This document shows, in pieces, positions 32,536 to 44,745 of a stretch of DNA of 64,000 nt (positions are counted from its first letter, which is position 1; the number at the start of each line of letters is the position of its first letter). Where the stretch lies: assembly GCA_020536535.1 (NCBI GenBank), contig JAHLWZ010000381.1, forward strand, positions 22,458 through 86,457, in the 5' to 3' direction. Below the pieces are notes generated by a model. The model did not search any database, was not told the origin of the DNA, and worked only from the letters and a program-made list of their open reading frames with translations. A program made the position numbers and the translations under genes. This DNA is from Pelomyxa schiedti. Taxonomy: Eukaryota > Evosea > Pelobiontida > Pelomyxidae.

Positions 32536-35500
32536 TTATGGCTGATGTGGAATATTGGCTCTTTCAAACCCCACTTGCCATTGTGCTCTTTGGTCAGAAG
32601 GAACATGAAATTCAATAGTGCGCTTTTGGCCAGAGTCTTTGTAGTCTGTGTAAAAAGTTAGGTTTGTCAAACTTTTCAAAGGAGGCAAGGTACCAATGCG
32701 AAGTGTGGAGCCTGCCATGTGACAGCAAGTTATGTCTGTTGTTGGAATTTCAAGACCCTGTGCCAACAATTTATAATTAGATAAATGTGGAAAGAAAAAA
32801 GCGTACCTTGAATCCAGAGGCTGATTTGGTAGTGAATTTATACTGAGTTAGTTTACATTTCACTTGTTGTCCCGTGGAAAATGTCAGCTTTCCTGTGAGA
32901 TCTCTTTTAACCAAAGGAGGAAAAGAAAAGCCATACCAGAGACTAACTTTCTGCTGAACAACGCTCGTGAAAGCGCCGAAACCGGAGTACTTGGAGCCTT
33001 GGTGACAACAATTTCAGTGGGTGGTGGAATTGAAGTGTTGGGAAGAAGAAATTCAATTGGCTCGAATGATGATCGCGAGGCGCCAGTATCGAATTGTTGC
33101 AGAACGAGTTTGAAGCAACACACCATCCTTGGGCCACTTGTGGTTATTGCCCACAAATATCCGGACTTGCTCGAATCACTGTCAGGCCAGAAGTGCATAT
33201 CTCCCACAAGTGGGATGTCACAGTGCCGGATGGCGGTTGGTGGGTTTGACTGGGTGAGAGTAGAAACTCGGGCACTGGCAAACTGCTGAGAGCGGGCTTT
33301 TTGGACCATACAGCCGTAGGCAATGGGGATTGGCATTAGTGTTGTCTGGAGGAAAGGCTCTGGTTTGCAAGCGGATTTGGTTAAGCCAGCAGATGTAAAG
33401 ATTGTAGAACAGTCCTGAGCCGAAAAAGTGTCTGCCTTATGTGCTGTGCTTACAGCGGAAGAAAGCTCCACAAGTAGTCCTGAAAAATCCCACCCTATAA
33501 TGTCACCTGTGTTATCACCTGTCCACACCTTATCCAAGCCAATGCAAATAGCGCTAAGAACACCCTGTGTGCCTTTCCCAACAGGTCCGCTGAGATCTAT
33601 CCTGCACAGCCATCTGAGTGTACCACAGTGCCAAATATGAACAAGAGTAGATTTTTGAAGAAGCGCGAACACAAAATCTCCAATATGGGCTAATTTGCTC
33701 ACTTTGCCATCAGATGGAATAATATTCACTACAGAACTGTCTATGTTGATCACACACAAGCAGTTTTTGGCCGTACCAACCCACACTTGATTGGCACATT
33801 GCAAAATGCACACAGGTATCATGCCTGGTCCTAGAGCTATTCTTCTGATGAGGGTTCGTTTCACTACGTCGATGCCCAGTACTTCCGGTGAGCCATCACA
33901 GCAGCACCAAAGTTCATGTTGTCCATTGAATGTCACATCACACATTGCAATGATGAAGGAGTGAAAGCCTTCAAGTGTCAGGCTATCTTCCAGACTAAGA
34001 GTCAGCTGTTGCGGGGATGAGCAATGCCCTTCAACTTGGTTTTCTGGAAGGAAATATATTCGCCCATCAGAGGTACCAATGCAAACTCTTCCAGAGACAA
34101 ATGCACTGCAGAGTGGTTTCTTTGTTGTGGGAGCAGCAACTGTCTGAGAGGCAGACTGAAACAAAACTTTCCTTGATGAAAATCCAGATGAAGTGGCAGT
34201 CTCATAAGGAATAGGAGATAGAGATTTTTCTGGGAATGACGGGCACCTCAAAATTTTCCCATCATCTAACGTTAAAACAACAAAGCCCTTTGTGTGAACA
34301 GAGCATATTGTCCTAATCTTGTTCTCTGGACTACATTCTGCAATCAGCTGTAGATCATACATATCAATTATCTGGTTAAGTGCACCATCCAACTCTTCCT
34401 GGTAACGCACTAGTGATGTGTTACTGAAATTTTCTTTGCTGTGGTTAGTGGATGGGGAATACGACCTGCAGTTGTAAGAAGCTGAACCAGAGCCTGGGCA
34501 TCTGGGCGCAGTGCTTCACGTTCCCAGCAGTTCAGTATCAAGGTTCGTAGTGCCAAAGGACAAGTAGTTGGTATTTCTGGGCGCAGTCCATTAATAATAA
34601 GCTCCTTTGGTCCTTGTTCATTTACTCTAGAAATCTCCCTCACAACTCTTTCTGCTGTCTTTGTCACTGTGATTATATTTTGTGCATGGTCCAAAATTCG
34701 TGTGAGGAGAGTTCTCTTCCATTCTAGAACACTAATCTTGCCTTCCAATTTGCTCTTTTCCTCTATCAAATCTGTGGAGGCACACAATGGGTCGTGTTCT
34801 TTTGCCATCATTTGGCTCCTTATCTGTGTTATCTCCTTCTCAACTTCTGGAAGTTGAGGCCCGAAGGACTGGCAATCAGCTCTGGCATCTTTAAGATCCT
34901 CCTCAGAGTATGTTTTGGTGGGAGTCATGTAAACCTCCTGTGGTACAGTTTTAGAGTATCCAGGTTTGTGGTCTAATTCCCAGAAGGGCTCATGTGGTGG
35001 GTTAACGAGTTCCAGTAGTATCATTCCAAAACTATAAATGTCTTCAGCACAATAATGATTAGTCTCGGAAACCATGAAGAAGGCGGTACCTGAGGCAAGA
35101 CCATAATTAGCATTTTGTGAGAGAACTTCAGGTGCAAGCCATCTCCATGTGCCCAAAGTGGTGGAAGTGGTCATAATAGATCTTGTGGTCAGGCCATAAT
35201 CGCCAACCTAGAAAAATCAGATTTCAGACAGGAGATATCAATAACCTTTGCACAGACACTGGCATGAATATCCTTTGATATTATAAATATATTTGGTGAA
35301 CGCAGATCCCTACTCGTATGAAAAAGGGATGGAAAATATTGGAACTGACCTGTGAATGAACCCATTTGGTGGGACGTTGTGCAGAGCATGGAGACCTTTG
35401 GCAACATCCAAAGCTATCCGGTAAACCAGAGCACTACTGATCGGTTCAGAAGAGTTGAGTAAGCTGCGCAAGTCGCCGTGCTGGGCGAACTCCATTACCC

Positions 35501-38500
35501 TGCAACCAAGTTAAGTTTTTTTTTTTCTGACAGTGGTTCTACATCATGATAACAGGTTGTATAGAGACACCCAATAAGGGAACCAAGTGTGGGTTGTCTG
35601 GGAGCTGTGCCATTACCTTGGTAAACAGTGATTAAAAAAAAAAAAAACAACGAAAAAGAAAACCTCGACTTCTTGACGGAACTCTGTCAAAGTTTGTGAA
35701 ATGTCTGTATTCCGCCAAATCTTAACAGCAGTTGTTGTTTTTTTCCCATCAGGGTGCTTAAGTTCAGCTTTGAACACAGTACCATACCCTCCTCTTCCTA
35801 AGAGATTTGTGATCTCAACATCAGTGCATGCCAGCTTAGTTTTGGGAGCAACTCCAGCACACAAATCTGGAGCTAAAGTAGATGGCTTCTGCAACGAGTT
35901 GCACTTGGTGCAAGTGAAGTGCTGCTTATGGCTGAAATTGGTAATGATATCGTTGCTGTCGTACCAACTGGCAGAGTCAGGACTTTCTCCGTGATGGAGA
36001 CATCCTAAGCAGCAAATACTGTGCTGTGAAGGATAAATTGGAGGATGTATTGTGGACAAAATTTGTATGATTGAATCCATTGCCAAGCACAGTAGTGTGG
36101 GTGTGCTCGTCGGCTCGTAGGCGTAAATCTTCAAACCCTCAGAGGACTCAATGTTACACACGGTGATATGGATAGCCTCATCAGGGTCTGGAGTACCAGA
36201 TTGTGTGGAAATCATGGCACCACTTTTCCACAAGAATTCAGATGTCCTTCTTTTTGGAAGCTGTAATAAAGCAGCTTGTATTTGCGAAACAAAACAAGAA
36301 GGAAGTCTGTCAAAGAGCAGTAATCTGCAGTGAACATGATATTCAGGGGTGTGTAATTTGGCAAGGGCAGACTGGACACCTTCTGGCTCACTCTCCATCA
36401 AGTTACTTGGTATCAAGTAGCCAGGTCCTGGGTCAACTGGTCCTTGGATTTCAATTGGTATTATTACATTGAAACGAACGAGGAGGCTGAGAAATTGACG
36501 GTGCAGGGTATGATGAAATACCCGCCACAATTCGCGTTCCAGAATGTTCTGTGAAACACATGGTTTATTGGAGGCACTGAGTGGAGCAAATAAGATAGCT
36601 GCAAGATGAGCAGGGTTCATAAAGATTGTATTCCACTCCTTGATATCAGCGAAATATGAAACTTGCCCAACGTTGTGGAGAAAAATTATAGCATCAAGGA
36701 GTGTGTCAAGCATGTCAGTGCCTGCTACAATTCGTCTGGCGAGATGAAGCAAGTCTCTCCATAATATAATTTCTTGTGAATCTAATTGTGTAATAGTCCG
36801 TGCCAGAACAGGCCAGAGACCAGGAACAACTCTTTGCATGCGACAAGCCCCTTTATATAGGAAGTCCTTGATCTTATCAAGAAATTCAACTTCAACATTT
36901 GTGGTTGGACTTGGCCAGAAGACATCATGTTCTCCCCAGTTCAATCTTGGGTCCCAGTCAGTAGAATTGGCCGCCAAAAAAAGAATGGCACGATTTGGTG
37001 TATAGCAGTGTGTGGCTGAGGTTACAAGACGGCTCCAGTGATTGATTGATTGTGGATTCACACTTGAGCCATCAAATGGAAAAATAAAAATAGTTTGTGG
37101 AGTCATGAAGAACTGAGGGATATCCCTATTGATAGCTTTTCTGGGTTAGTGTTTTTGTATATGGGGTTGTCTACCTTTCTGGGAAAAATTGAAGATCTGA
37201 AAATGGAACTGCTTCAAATCAAGAGTAGAAACCGTAAGTAACTCTGAATAAAATGATCAGTAAGAAAAGTGTTCAGATTTCCTGGAAAAAAGGGAATGGC
37301 ACCAGAACTATACAGTGGCTGGGCACCTAAAGCACTCAACACAGCAGATTTATTATCTTGATACTTTGGTTGTAAATAAAGAAGATTTAGTGAAGAGAAG
37401 TCCTACATCTCCCAGTAACATAACCCTGAATGACACCCACAGATGAGTTTTGTTCAGGGAAACAGACTTTTCCAGTATTGTCTCAAGTGGCACGGACGGT
37501 TCTTTGCACAGCTCAGACAGATTATTATTTGAATAGTTCACCAGTGTTTGATCCTTCATCAATGCTGCAATTCCAGAAGGTAAATCCTCCAACTAAAATA
37601 CCATATTAAACTTACTCAAAAAAGCAAATTGAGTGAACCCTATTGTGAGAAATGTTCAAAGTTTTTAGGCAGGTAAGTAACCCAATCTCTGAAGAAACAG
37701 TTGTTAAGCAATTGCCTGAAAGCTGCAGGGTTGTGAGTAGGTAAAAAGATATTAACATGCTCTACATCAAGGGTTGCGAGTTTGGAAAGTTTTGAAAATT
37801 GAGCTATATCCTTGGTCACACAACTTATTTTGTTCTCTTTTGAGTGTTGGTTACACCTTTGAGTATGTGAAACATACTGCTTAGATTCAAAACTTGGAGA
37901 TCCAGCAGGTTAGCAAGATTGTAAGGAAATTCAGAAATGAGATTCATTGATAAATCAACAGTCTTGAGAGCTTGAAATTTGGAATTGGTGGAATTGATGG
38001 GCACAAAATCAGGGGATGTCATCAGCTTTAGCTCTCGTAGGACAATTTTTTCACCAGTGCTTTCTCCAAGTTTCTTTTTCAAGTCTTGCTTGAGCTCTGT
38101 TTAAACAATGTAAACTAATAATCAGAATTTTGAAATACCAGAGCTCCTATTCAATGTGGAAAGTATTTTTCTTTCATTTCGTGCCAGACCTGTACCATGA
38201 ACCAAAAGTAAGGAGAGGCAGGAGTTGGCCTCAAGCATGTTGAGAAGGTTTGGAACATTTCGTTCTTCTATTGGATTTCCTGCGTGAAAAAAGTTAACTA
38301 AGAAGACACTATGGAAATATACTATTAAGGTTTAAAGATTGTAGACTGTGGTTGCGTTCCAGCCCTGTGAAAATATGTTGGATACCATCTTCGATTTTGT
38401 TTCCTGTTCTCAAGGATTATTGTAATGGAGACAATCTGAATGTTAAAAACCTGACAGATCCAACTTCAGAAGAGTACAATTACGAGAAAGCATCTGCCCA

Positions 38501-40148
38501 ATAACACTGGCACCAATATTACTTATACAATTTCCTGGGTTTTGGTTGTGACTTTTTTGTTTGGGTGTTCAACAATTTGTCAAAGTGGTGTACCTGAAAG
38601 GAGTAATGTGGAGAGTTGACTGAACTCATGAGACATTAGAGGCACAATTCCTTCATCGTTGATTTCATTGTCTTTCATTAGTATTAGGAATAGTGGGGGA
38701 ATGTCCCTAAATGGGAGGGAACTTGAAAGGTCAAGAGTCAAGAGATTCCGAAGTAAAGGAGAGCTCGAGAGGATATCACAAATTTCATTTCCAAGATTGT
38801 TTCCTGGTTAAATAAGCAAACTTTGATGTGACTAGTCGTGTCACCTGCAAGAGAGATATTATTAATGCCATGTGTGACAAACTGGTCTACAAGACTGGTC
38901 AAATGTGTTTTTTTCAACTGAATTGCTGCAACAGTCAAATTAATATGAACCTTTCTCAAGTAGCACTTACATGATAAATCCAGGAAAATGAGAGAAGATT
39001 GGAGCGCCTTGAAAAAAGGGTCCAAAAAATCTTCACTTATGTGGCAGCCTATGCCCAGTTTAAAGCCAAGAGAGAAGTGCGAGTTGATACCTGAAAACCT
39101 GACACTTTTGACTTTGTTTGTTTTGATATATGCTGCAACCTGTCCTGGAGTAACAGGTAAAAAGACAGTCCCTGCAATTTATTTGTTGGTCACAGTGATG
39201 CACACAAGTGGGGTGAGTATAGTGAAAACCTGTCAGATTTAAATCGACAATATCCATTTCCTGTGAGTCACAAAATTGGTCTACAGAAAGTTTAAAAAAT
39301 GAGCTGTCCCGCAATTCTCTTAAGGAGCTGCCAGGTCTAAGGGCTTCCAGTATTGGGGATCCCACAGGGCGCCAGTCCAAATCAATTTGTGAAGAAATTT
39401 CTACTCACTGGTTATACAAGAAGGAAAGGGTGATACGGAGTTAAATTTTTGTTACTATCGTCACAAAGAGCAACTAAAACTAGATACACCAGCAAGTCAT
39501 ACTTGTTAAAGCATTCCTGGAAGACTGAAGTGATGTTTTATTTGCCAAAAACACCAAACCAACTTGCCCACCCACCCTCCTGGTCAGCCCCCAGTCCTCA
39601 GCCTCAAAAGACGCATCACCACTCTCATCACTAACTTGGTCCTGGTTGCTACTGACACCATGGCATTGACAGTGACACTTACAGGTGATTCTCACATCCC
39701 TAGCCAATGAAGATTTCACTGGCTTTGATGTCGAATTTGCAGTTGCATTTGCTGCTGTGGTCGTGGTAGTTGTAGATGCAACTGCAACTTCAACTGTACT
39801 TGCAGATGCGAGTGGTGACGAATGTGACACGGGTGGGTCAGTGGGGTGGGAGCAAGAGTCGCAGCCCTGGTGCTCGTGGTCTTCGGTCTCGGGCGTGGTG
39901 GCGGCCTCCTGGAAGCGCAGCTGCTCGTAACTTTGGTTGGCGACACTGGCGTGGTGGTGATGGTGGTGGCCGCGATTATTATGGGTGTGATCAGGGTTGT
40001 GCCTGTGGCGGTTCGGGTCCAGGGACTGGTTCTGCTGCCGGTTGGACTCGCGGCTCTCCGATATCATCGCTACGAAGTCCTCTACGGCCGAGGACCCACG
40101 TTCCCCGACGTGGTCCGCACTCATTCGGCGCCCGCGTCGGTCCGTCAT
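32536..40148 (-). CDS. ROCO-family protein kinase (LRR-Roc-COR-kinase-propeller, LRRK-like)
   Basis: A large signalling kinase. Exon 1 (ATG at 40146-40148) encodes about 210 disordered residues with a poly-His run, a threonine run and a Cys-rich CKCHCQCHG. A GTATGA donor at 39502 joins in phase to leucine-rich repeats (38.0-39.4 kb; TVDLSMNLISEFPYNLANLL). The Roc region begins FRVMLLGDVG but no GKT/S is seen (see findings). It continues with TIFIFPFDGSS and AILFLAANSTDWDP. COR follows (DAIIFLHNVGQVSYF). The kinase has LLGRGGYGTVFKA, AVKIW, HRDLRSPNIF (across an intron) and GDYGL, a DYG motif as in LRRK2, then GTWRWLAPEVL. The C-terminal 600 residues form a beta-propeller (VCIGTSDGRIYFLPEN; NQVWVGTAKNCLCVIN). 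The last two exons extend past the obvious frame to a stop at 32536 (PSDQRAQWQVGFERANIPHQ). Confidence 0.85.
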
Positions 40149-40291
40149 TGCGTGGGGTTTTTTTTTTGTTGTTTTCTTTCCTTTTTGGCCAAACTCGAAT
40201 TCCAATAAAAGAAGATGGCCTGAATTTGATAATTGCTTGTTTTGTCGTGTGGGGTGGGGGGGGAAGATCTTGGGGGTGTGCGGTGCCGTAA

Positions 40292-41399
40292 CTAATAAGT
40301 TACCAAGTCAAGTATCCAGGCCTTCCCATTTACGGCTTCTATGGCCTTGGCCACCCTTTGTTGTGCTTCGGCAGAGTCACAGAGCGCCACCATGCAGCCG
40401 CCGCCGCCGGCGCCGAGTTGCTTGGCACCGCAGGCACCAGCGTCGCAGCAGGCGCGGCATAGCTCGTTCAATCGGGCCGTTGCTGCTCCCATGAGGTTTT
40501 CCTGCTCAAACTGCTGGCACATAAGGCTGCCCACGGTTCTCAAGTCGCCACGGGTGAGTGCTTCGCTGCCGGCGTAGAGGTACTCGGTGATTTTCTTGAA
40601 GCCCTCTAGTACGATAGGATCGCTGTCGGCCAGTCTTTTGCGGAATGCTGTCAGCATGGTCTTGAGCGGCCTAGGTTCCATGGTGTCACCGACTACAACC
40701 GGAAGTGACCGTACACTGAGCGGGGTTACACTGGGTGATTCACCAGTCTGTATCAGAGTAACACCGCCATGGGAGATGGCATACTGATCCATTCGCCCAC
40801 ATGGAATTCCCAGCTCATTATGCTCGGCATCGTAGGCCATTTCAGCGATTTCGTCCTTCTTCATTCCCAGCTCATACAACGTGTCTAGAGCCCTTACAAG
40901 AGCAACAGAAACGGCACCTGACGAGGCAAGGCCCTTGCCAATCGGAATGCGTGAGTCCACGGATGCCTCAAAGCCACAGGTCAAGCGTGGCCTCAATAAA
41001 CGGGCAGCAGCACACCAATATTTGAGAGGGTGAGAGTACTGTCGCAATTTGGTTTCTTGCGTGTCATCGTCGAGGCAGTAATTCAAGTCGCCGGGGAAAT
41101 TTTCCGAGTGGAGAACAACGTCGCGACTTCCGTCCAGCTTCTTCGCGGTGATAGTGAGGGTGCCTTAACACAGTACAAATTTAATAAATCATGGAGACAG
41201 GCATTATATGAAATAGAAGAAAGCGAGAAAAAGGTAACGACATACAAGTAACCGTAGCGGCAATGACGGGAAGTCCGGCGAGGTCGGTCTTGTCACCAAA
41301 CAAACATATCCGGCCAGGGATGTCGGCTTGGAAGATCCGCTTAGAAAGAGCCGGGTCACCCGTTGTAGTCCTTGTGTCGGTGGCTGGTGTCTGCGACAT
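40292..41399 (-). CDS. GHMP-family sugar or mevalonate-type kinase
   Basis: An ATP-dependent small-molecule kinase of the GHMP superfamily. Two exons are seen. Exon 1 (ATG at 41397-41399) gives IPGRICLFGDKTDLAGLPVI, the substrate-binding N-terminal motif. A GTATGT donor joins in phase to TLTITAKKLDGSRDVVLHSE and DLNYCLDDDTQ. The ATP-binding motif is IPIGKGLASSGAVSVALVRA. Then come EHNELGIPCGRMDQYAISHG, whose RMDQY recalls galactokinase and heptose-kinase relatives, and the C-terminal motif KQLGAGGGGCMVALC. About 330 residues, a normal family size. The substrate cannot be read from the sequence: galactose, glucuronate, fucose/heptose-type sugars and mevalonate relatives all share these motifs. 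The gene is divergent from the RhoGAP at 41680 (280 bp of shared upstream DNA). Confidence 0.85.
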
Positions 41400-41679
41400 C
41401 GGCAGTGAGTGAGAGTGGTGGCGATTAGATAATCCCGAGTAAAAAATGTGGAAACAAAGAACCAAGATTTCGGAGCAGGGGATTTCAGTGATGACCTGTC
41501 AAACTGTGACAGCAATGCCCTGGAACAGTAAGCTCTTCGGGGTGGGACTCTTGAGACTCTGAGATATCCAGCTCCGAGGGCAGAGACTCAGCGGGCACCA
41601 CTCAGAAAAGATTAAAACTTGTTGATCAGTTACGCGTAGGAAGCGCACACAAGCAAACCGGTAGTCGACGCACAATAGT

Positions 41680-44481
41680 ATGTCTAGTCATCCAGTCAAC
41701 AATTGGACAGCACAGTCGTCTGTGGCGCCTCCGCCGAGTACCGTTCAGCCGGCGTCATCTACGCAAGATCCGGCCTCTATGGCAATTTCTGCACCAACTT
41801 CGATTGCCCAGATCCACAGCACGGCCTCGCAACTGCAGTTGTTGCAGCAGCTGATAGCGCAACAGAGCCCGGAGCAACAAAAGTCGTTGATGAAACCACC
41901 GGCGGAGCAGACGGTGGCAACTCCGAAGACAAAAACTGGCTGGAAGAACAAATTGATGAGGCCAATCTCGACCAGACTTGGCGCAAACACGAGTTCGCCT
42001 GCTCTTGTTACACGTGGATTTATCCCCTTGTTTCCTGATGTAGTGTGGAAAATGTGCAACTACATCAAGCAAAACGGTTCGTTGCAACGATGATGCCAAA
42101 AACTAAGCATAAGGTTTTACTCCCAAAGGTCTGGATGAAGAAGGAATTTTTCGCGTACCTGGTGCCACTATTGCCATTGCCCTCATTCGTAGTACATTTG
42201 AGACTGGTTTGTCTCTTCAATTCGTATACATTCCAGCATTGATAGTATCCGCTCAGGGGAAGAACTGGACAGTGTACCGGAACTGTCCCCTAATGCTGTA
42301 GCCAGTGCCCTGACGAGCAACTTGAGGGAACAACCAGAGCCCCTAATACCTTTCGCCGACTACCCCAAGTTTATTGCAGCGCAATGTGTGAGCACCTAAA
42401 CACCCAGATAGTAAAAGAGCCCTACCAGTGCGTCTAACGTTACTGTTCCTCAGCTTCTTTGGAACAAACTGGTTCCCTGGTGGAGTTGAAGAATGCAGTG
42501 AACCAACTTCCTCCAACCAACAAACTTCTTCTGCATTGCATAGTCAATTTGCTTGTTGCTGTAAGGTTGCTTGCCAGTGCTTTTATTGTGCATAATGCTT
42601 ATTCTCCTCTGCAGCCAACACAGCGCAGAAAACAAGATGTCCTCATCGAACCTTGGAGTTATATTTGGTCCCAACTTTCTCCGGGAAGAAGTGGAAAACT
42701 TATTTTCAGGAGAAAGATGTGATGTGGTTTCAAGTTTAATCGATCATTATGGAGAACTTTTTGATGTGTGGAATTTTCTTTGTAGCCATATTTGGTTGGT
42801 GATACTAATTTCGTACTGAACACCAGGATTCTGAACTCACAGCTGATAAGTTTCAGCGCCCCGGTCCTCCTGTGCCAACTCCTATCAGAGTTTCGGCAAC
42901 AGCTAAAACTCCCTCTCAGCAAAGACTGGACTTGACAGCCGTATTATCAAACAACCTTCAGTTCTTTACACTGAATATTGTAGAGCGCACCTCCAAAGAA
43001 GAAACCTATTGTACAACAAGCACCACCCGGCTGTGCTGAAACTCGGGCCCTTATTGCACAGTTAGAGAAAGCACAAACAGAACGGGTAACATCAATGAAT
43101 ACAATTCTTTCCTGAAATAAACATTTTTAGATGATTATTGACATTCCCAAAGGAGGCACTGTGGAGGAGCTAAGAAATACCCTCAAAAAATCTGAGCGAT
43201 CACTGACAACAGTTATAATGAAACTCGTTGAGATCACAAAAGAAAAGGCTGTTCTGGAAGACAAGCTAGCTAAAAGTAGAAAACTAGTAACAGCGTATGG
43301 GAATCTCTATCCCCATTCAAGGAATTTTAATGCCAGTACACAAATAGATATAAGGCTATGTATGGACCTTTAAATGAAGGTTGTTTTGTGTTACATGTAC
43401 ATCTCTTCCTACAAACTCTAAAGACCAGACCGATCCGCAGCACATTGCTCGTGACGCTCCACCTGCAACTCCTGAGGAACCCCCACAACGTTATCTTCCC
43501 TCATTAGTTTTCACCTCTGATTTCTATTAGCTGCAATCAGACCAAATGCATTTGATGGCACCAAAGAAGAGCTGTCCAGTGCACTCCGAAAGTTAAATAA
43601 TCTTCACTCGTTTGCGGGTACCATCTTAATTTTCAGCTTCAAACACAATCATTTAAAACAAACAAGTCAAGTCTTTGGAACCTCAAAAAATCAAGGCAAC
43701 TATGAAGCAGATAAAGAAGATTAAAAGATACGCACAACATGCCCAGGAGGAAATCAAGACGGCAATAACGAATGAAGATATAGTATCGTTTCCACTAGAA
43801 TGCCCATTGGATTCAGTCTAATGCAGATGACAGGCAAAAGATACTGTGACAATGCCCAGTAGTGCAGTTCACTATTTGGATGAAGCAATGTCACAAGTTG
43901 TTTCAGGACTTGACCAAATTTCAGAACGGAAATCTACTGAGAGCTCAGAGCAGAGAACAGTCTGGGGCCGCATTGGCCAAGATATTGTTGACATTGCGGC
44001 AACAGTGTCCCGCACGCTACATACTCTCTCCAGCGAGTGCGCGGCGGCCGTGTCAGGCTCCTGCGCTCCCCAGCGCGGAGGCTTCATCCCCCCGCCCACG
44101 CAGCCACCCCCACCCCCGTCAACGTCATCAGGGCCCAAGAACCTATCTCCGCCGCTGACACCGCCGCACATGGCAATAATATCAGGCCCCACGACCGCGC
44201 CCACATCGGCATCAACCCCGCCGTCGCCGCCGCGCACCCACGAGATAGAGGCCCTCAGGGCCAAGACTTGCAAACTCCAGGACGAGCTGGACGTCGAGCG
44301 GGCACGGGCCGACGACCTGCAGGAGTGCCAGGAGGCGTCCACCAGGGTCTTCGCCTCACTCCGCGAGGAGCTCATCAAGTGCAAGGCCCAGAGGGACGCC
44401 CTGCAGCAAGACATAACCAAACTCACGGTGTCGAGCAAACCACTTCCCCCACTTCCTCCGCATCACGGCTCAAAGACGTGA
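41680..44481 (+). CDS. RhoGAP protein with coiled-coil and proline-rich tail
   Basis: A second GTPase-activating protein for Rho-family GTPases. The N-terminus is Ser/Pro/Gln-rich and disordered. The RhoGAP domain begins FIPLFPDVVWKMCNYIKQNG. The next exon reads GLDEEGIFRVPGATIAIALI with the catalytic arginine. EQPEPLIPFADYPKFI, LPPTNKLLLHCIVNLL and MSSSNLGVIFGPNFL complete the domain. Downstream exons encode helical and coiled-coil segments (EELRNTLKKSERSLTTVIMK) and a GC-rich last exon with proline runs and a final coiled coil (EIEALRAKTCKLQDELDVER). The stop is at 44479-44481. Several junctions between 42.8 and 43.85 kb were only partly traced. It differs from the first RhoGAP in lacking C2 and EF-hand parts, so it is not a recent duplicate. 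Confidence 0.8.
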
Positions 44482-44745
44482 GTGAAAACGGAATGCAACC
44501 CCGCGGCATTGTGGGTTCGCCAGCCCACGCAGCCCCCCAGACAGCAACAGCAAAAATACAAAGGAATAACACCGATTTTTTTCTCTCCACGGAATTCCAC
44601 CGCCCCTGTTTTATTGACATCTGCAAAGGTGTTGAACTGCCTTCGCGGAATGGCACTTGGATCAGGAAAAACCCTGCCTGTTTTTCAACCCCGTTTGGTT
44701 GTTTGGGATCTAAAACAGCAGTAAACCATTTATTAAAGAAAAATC

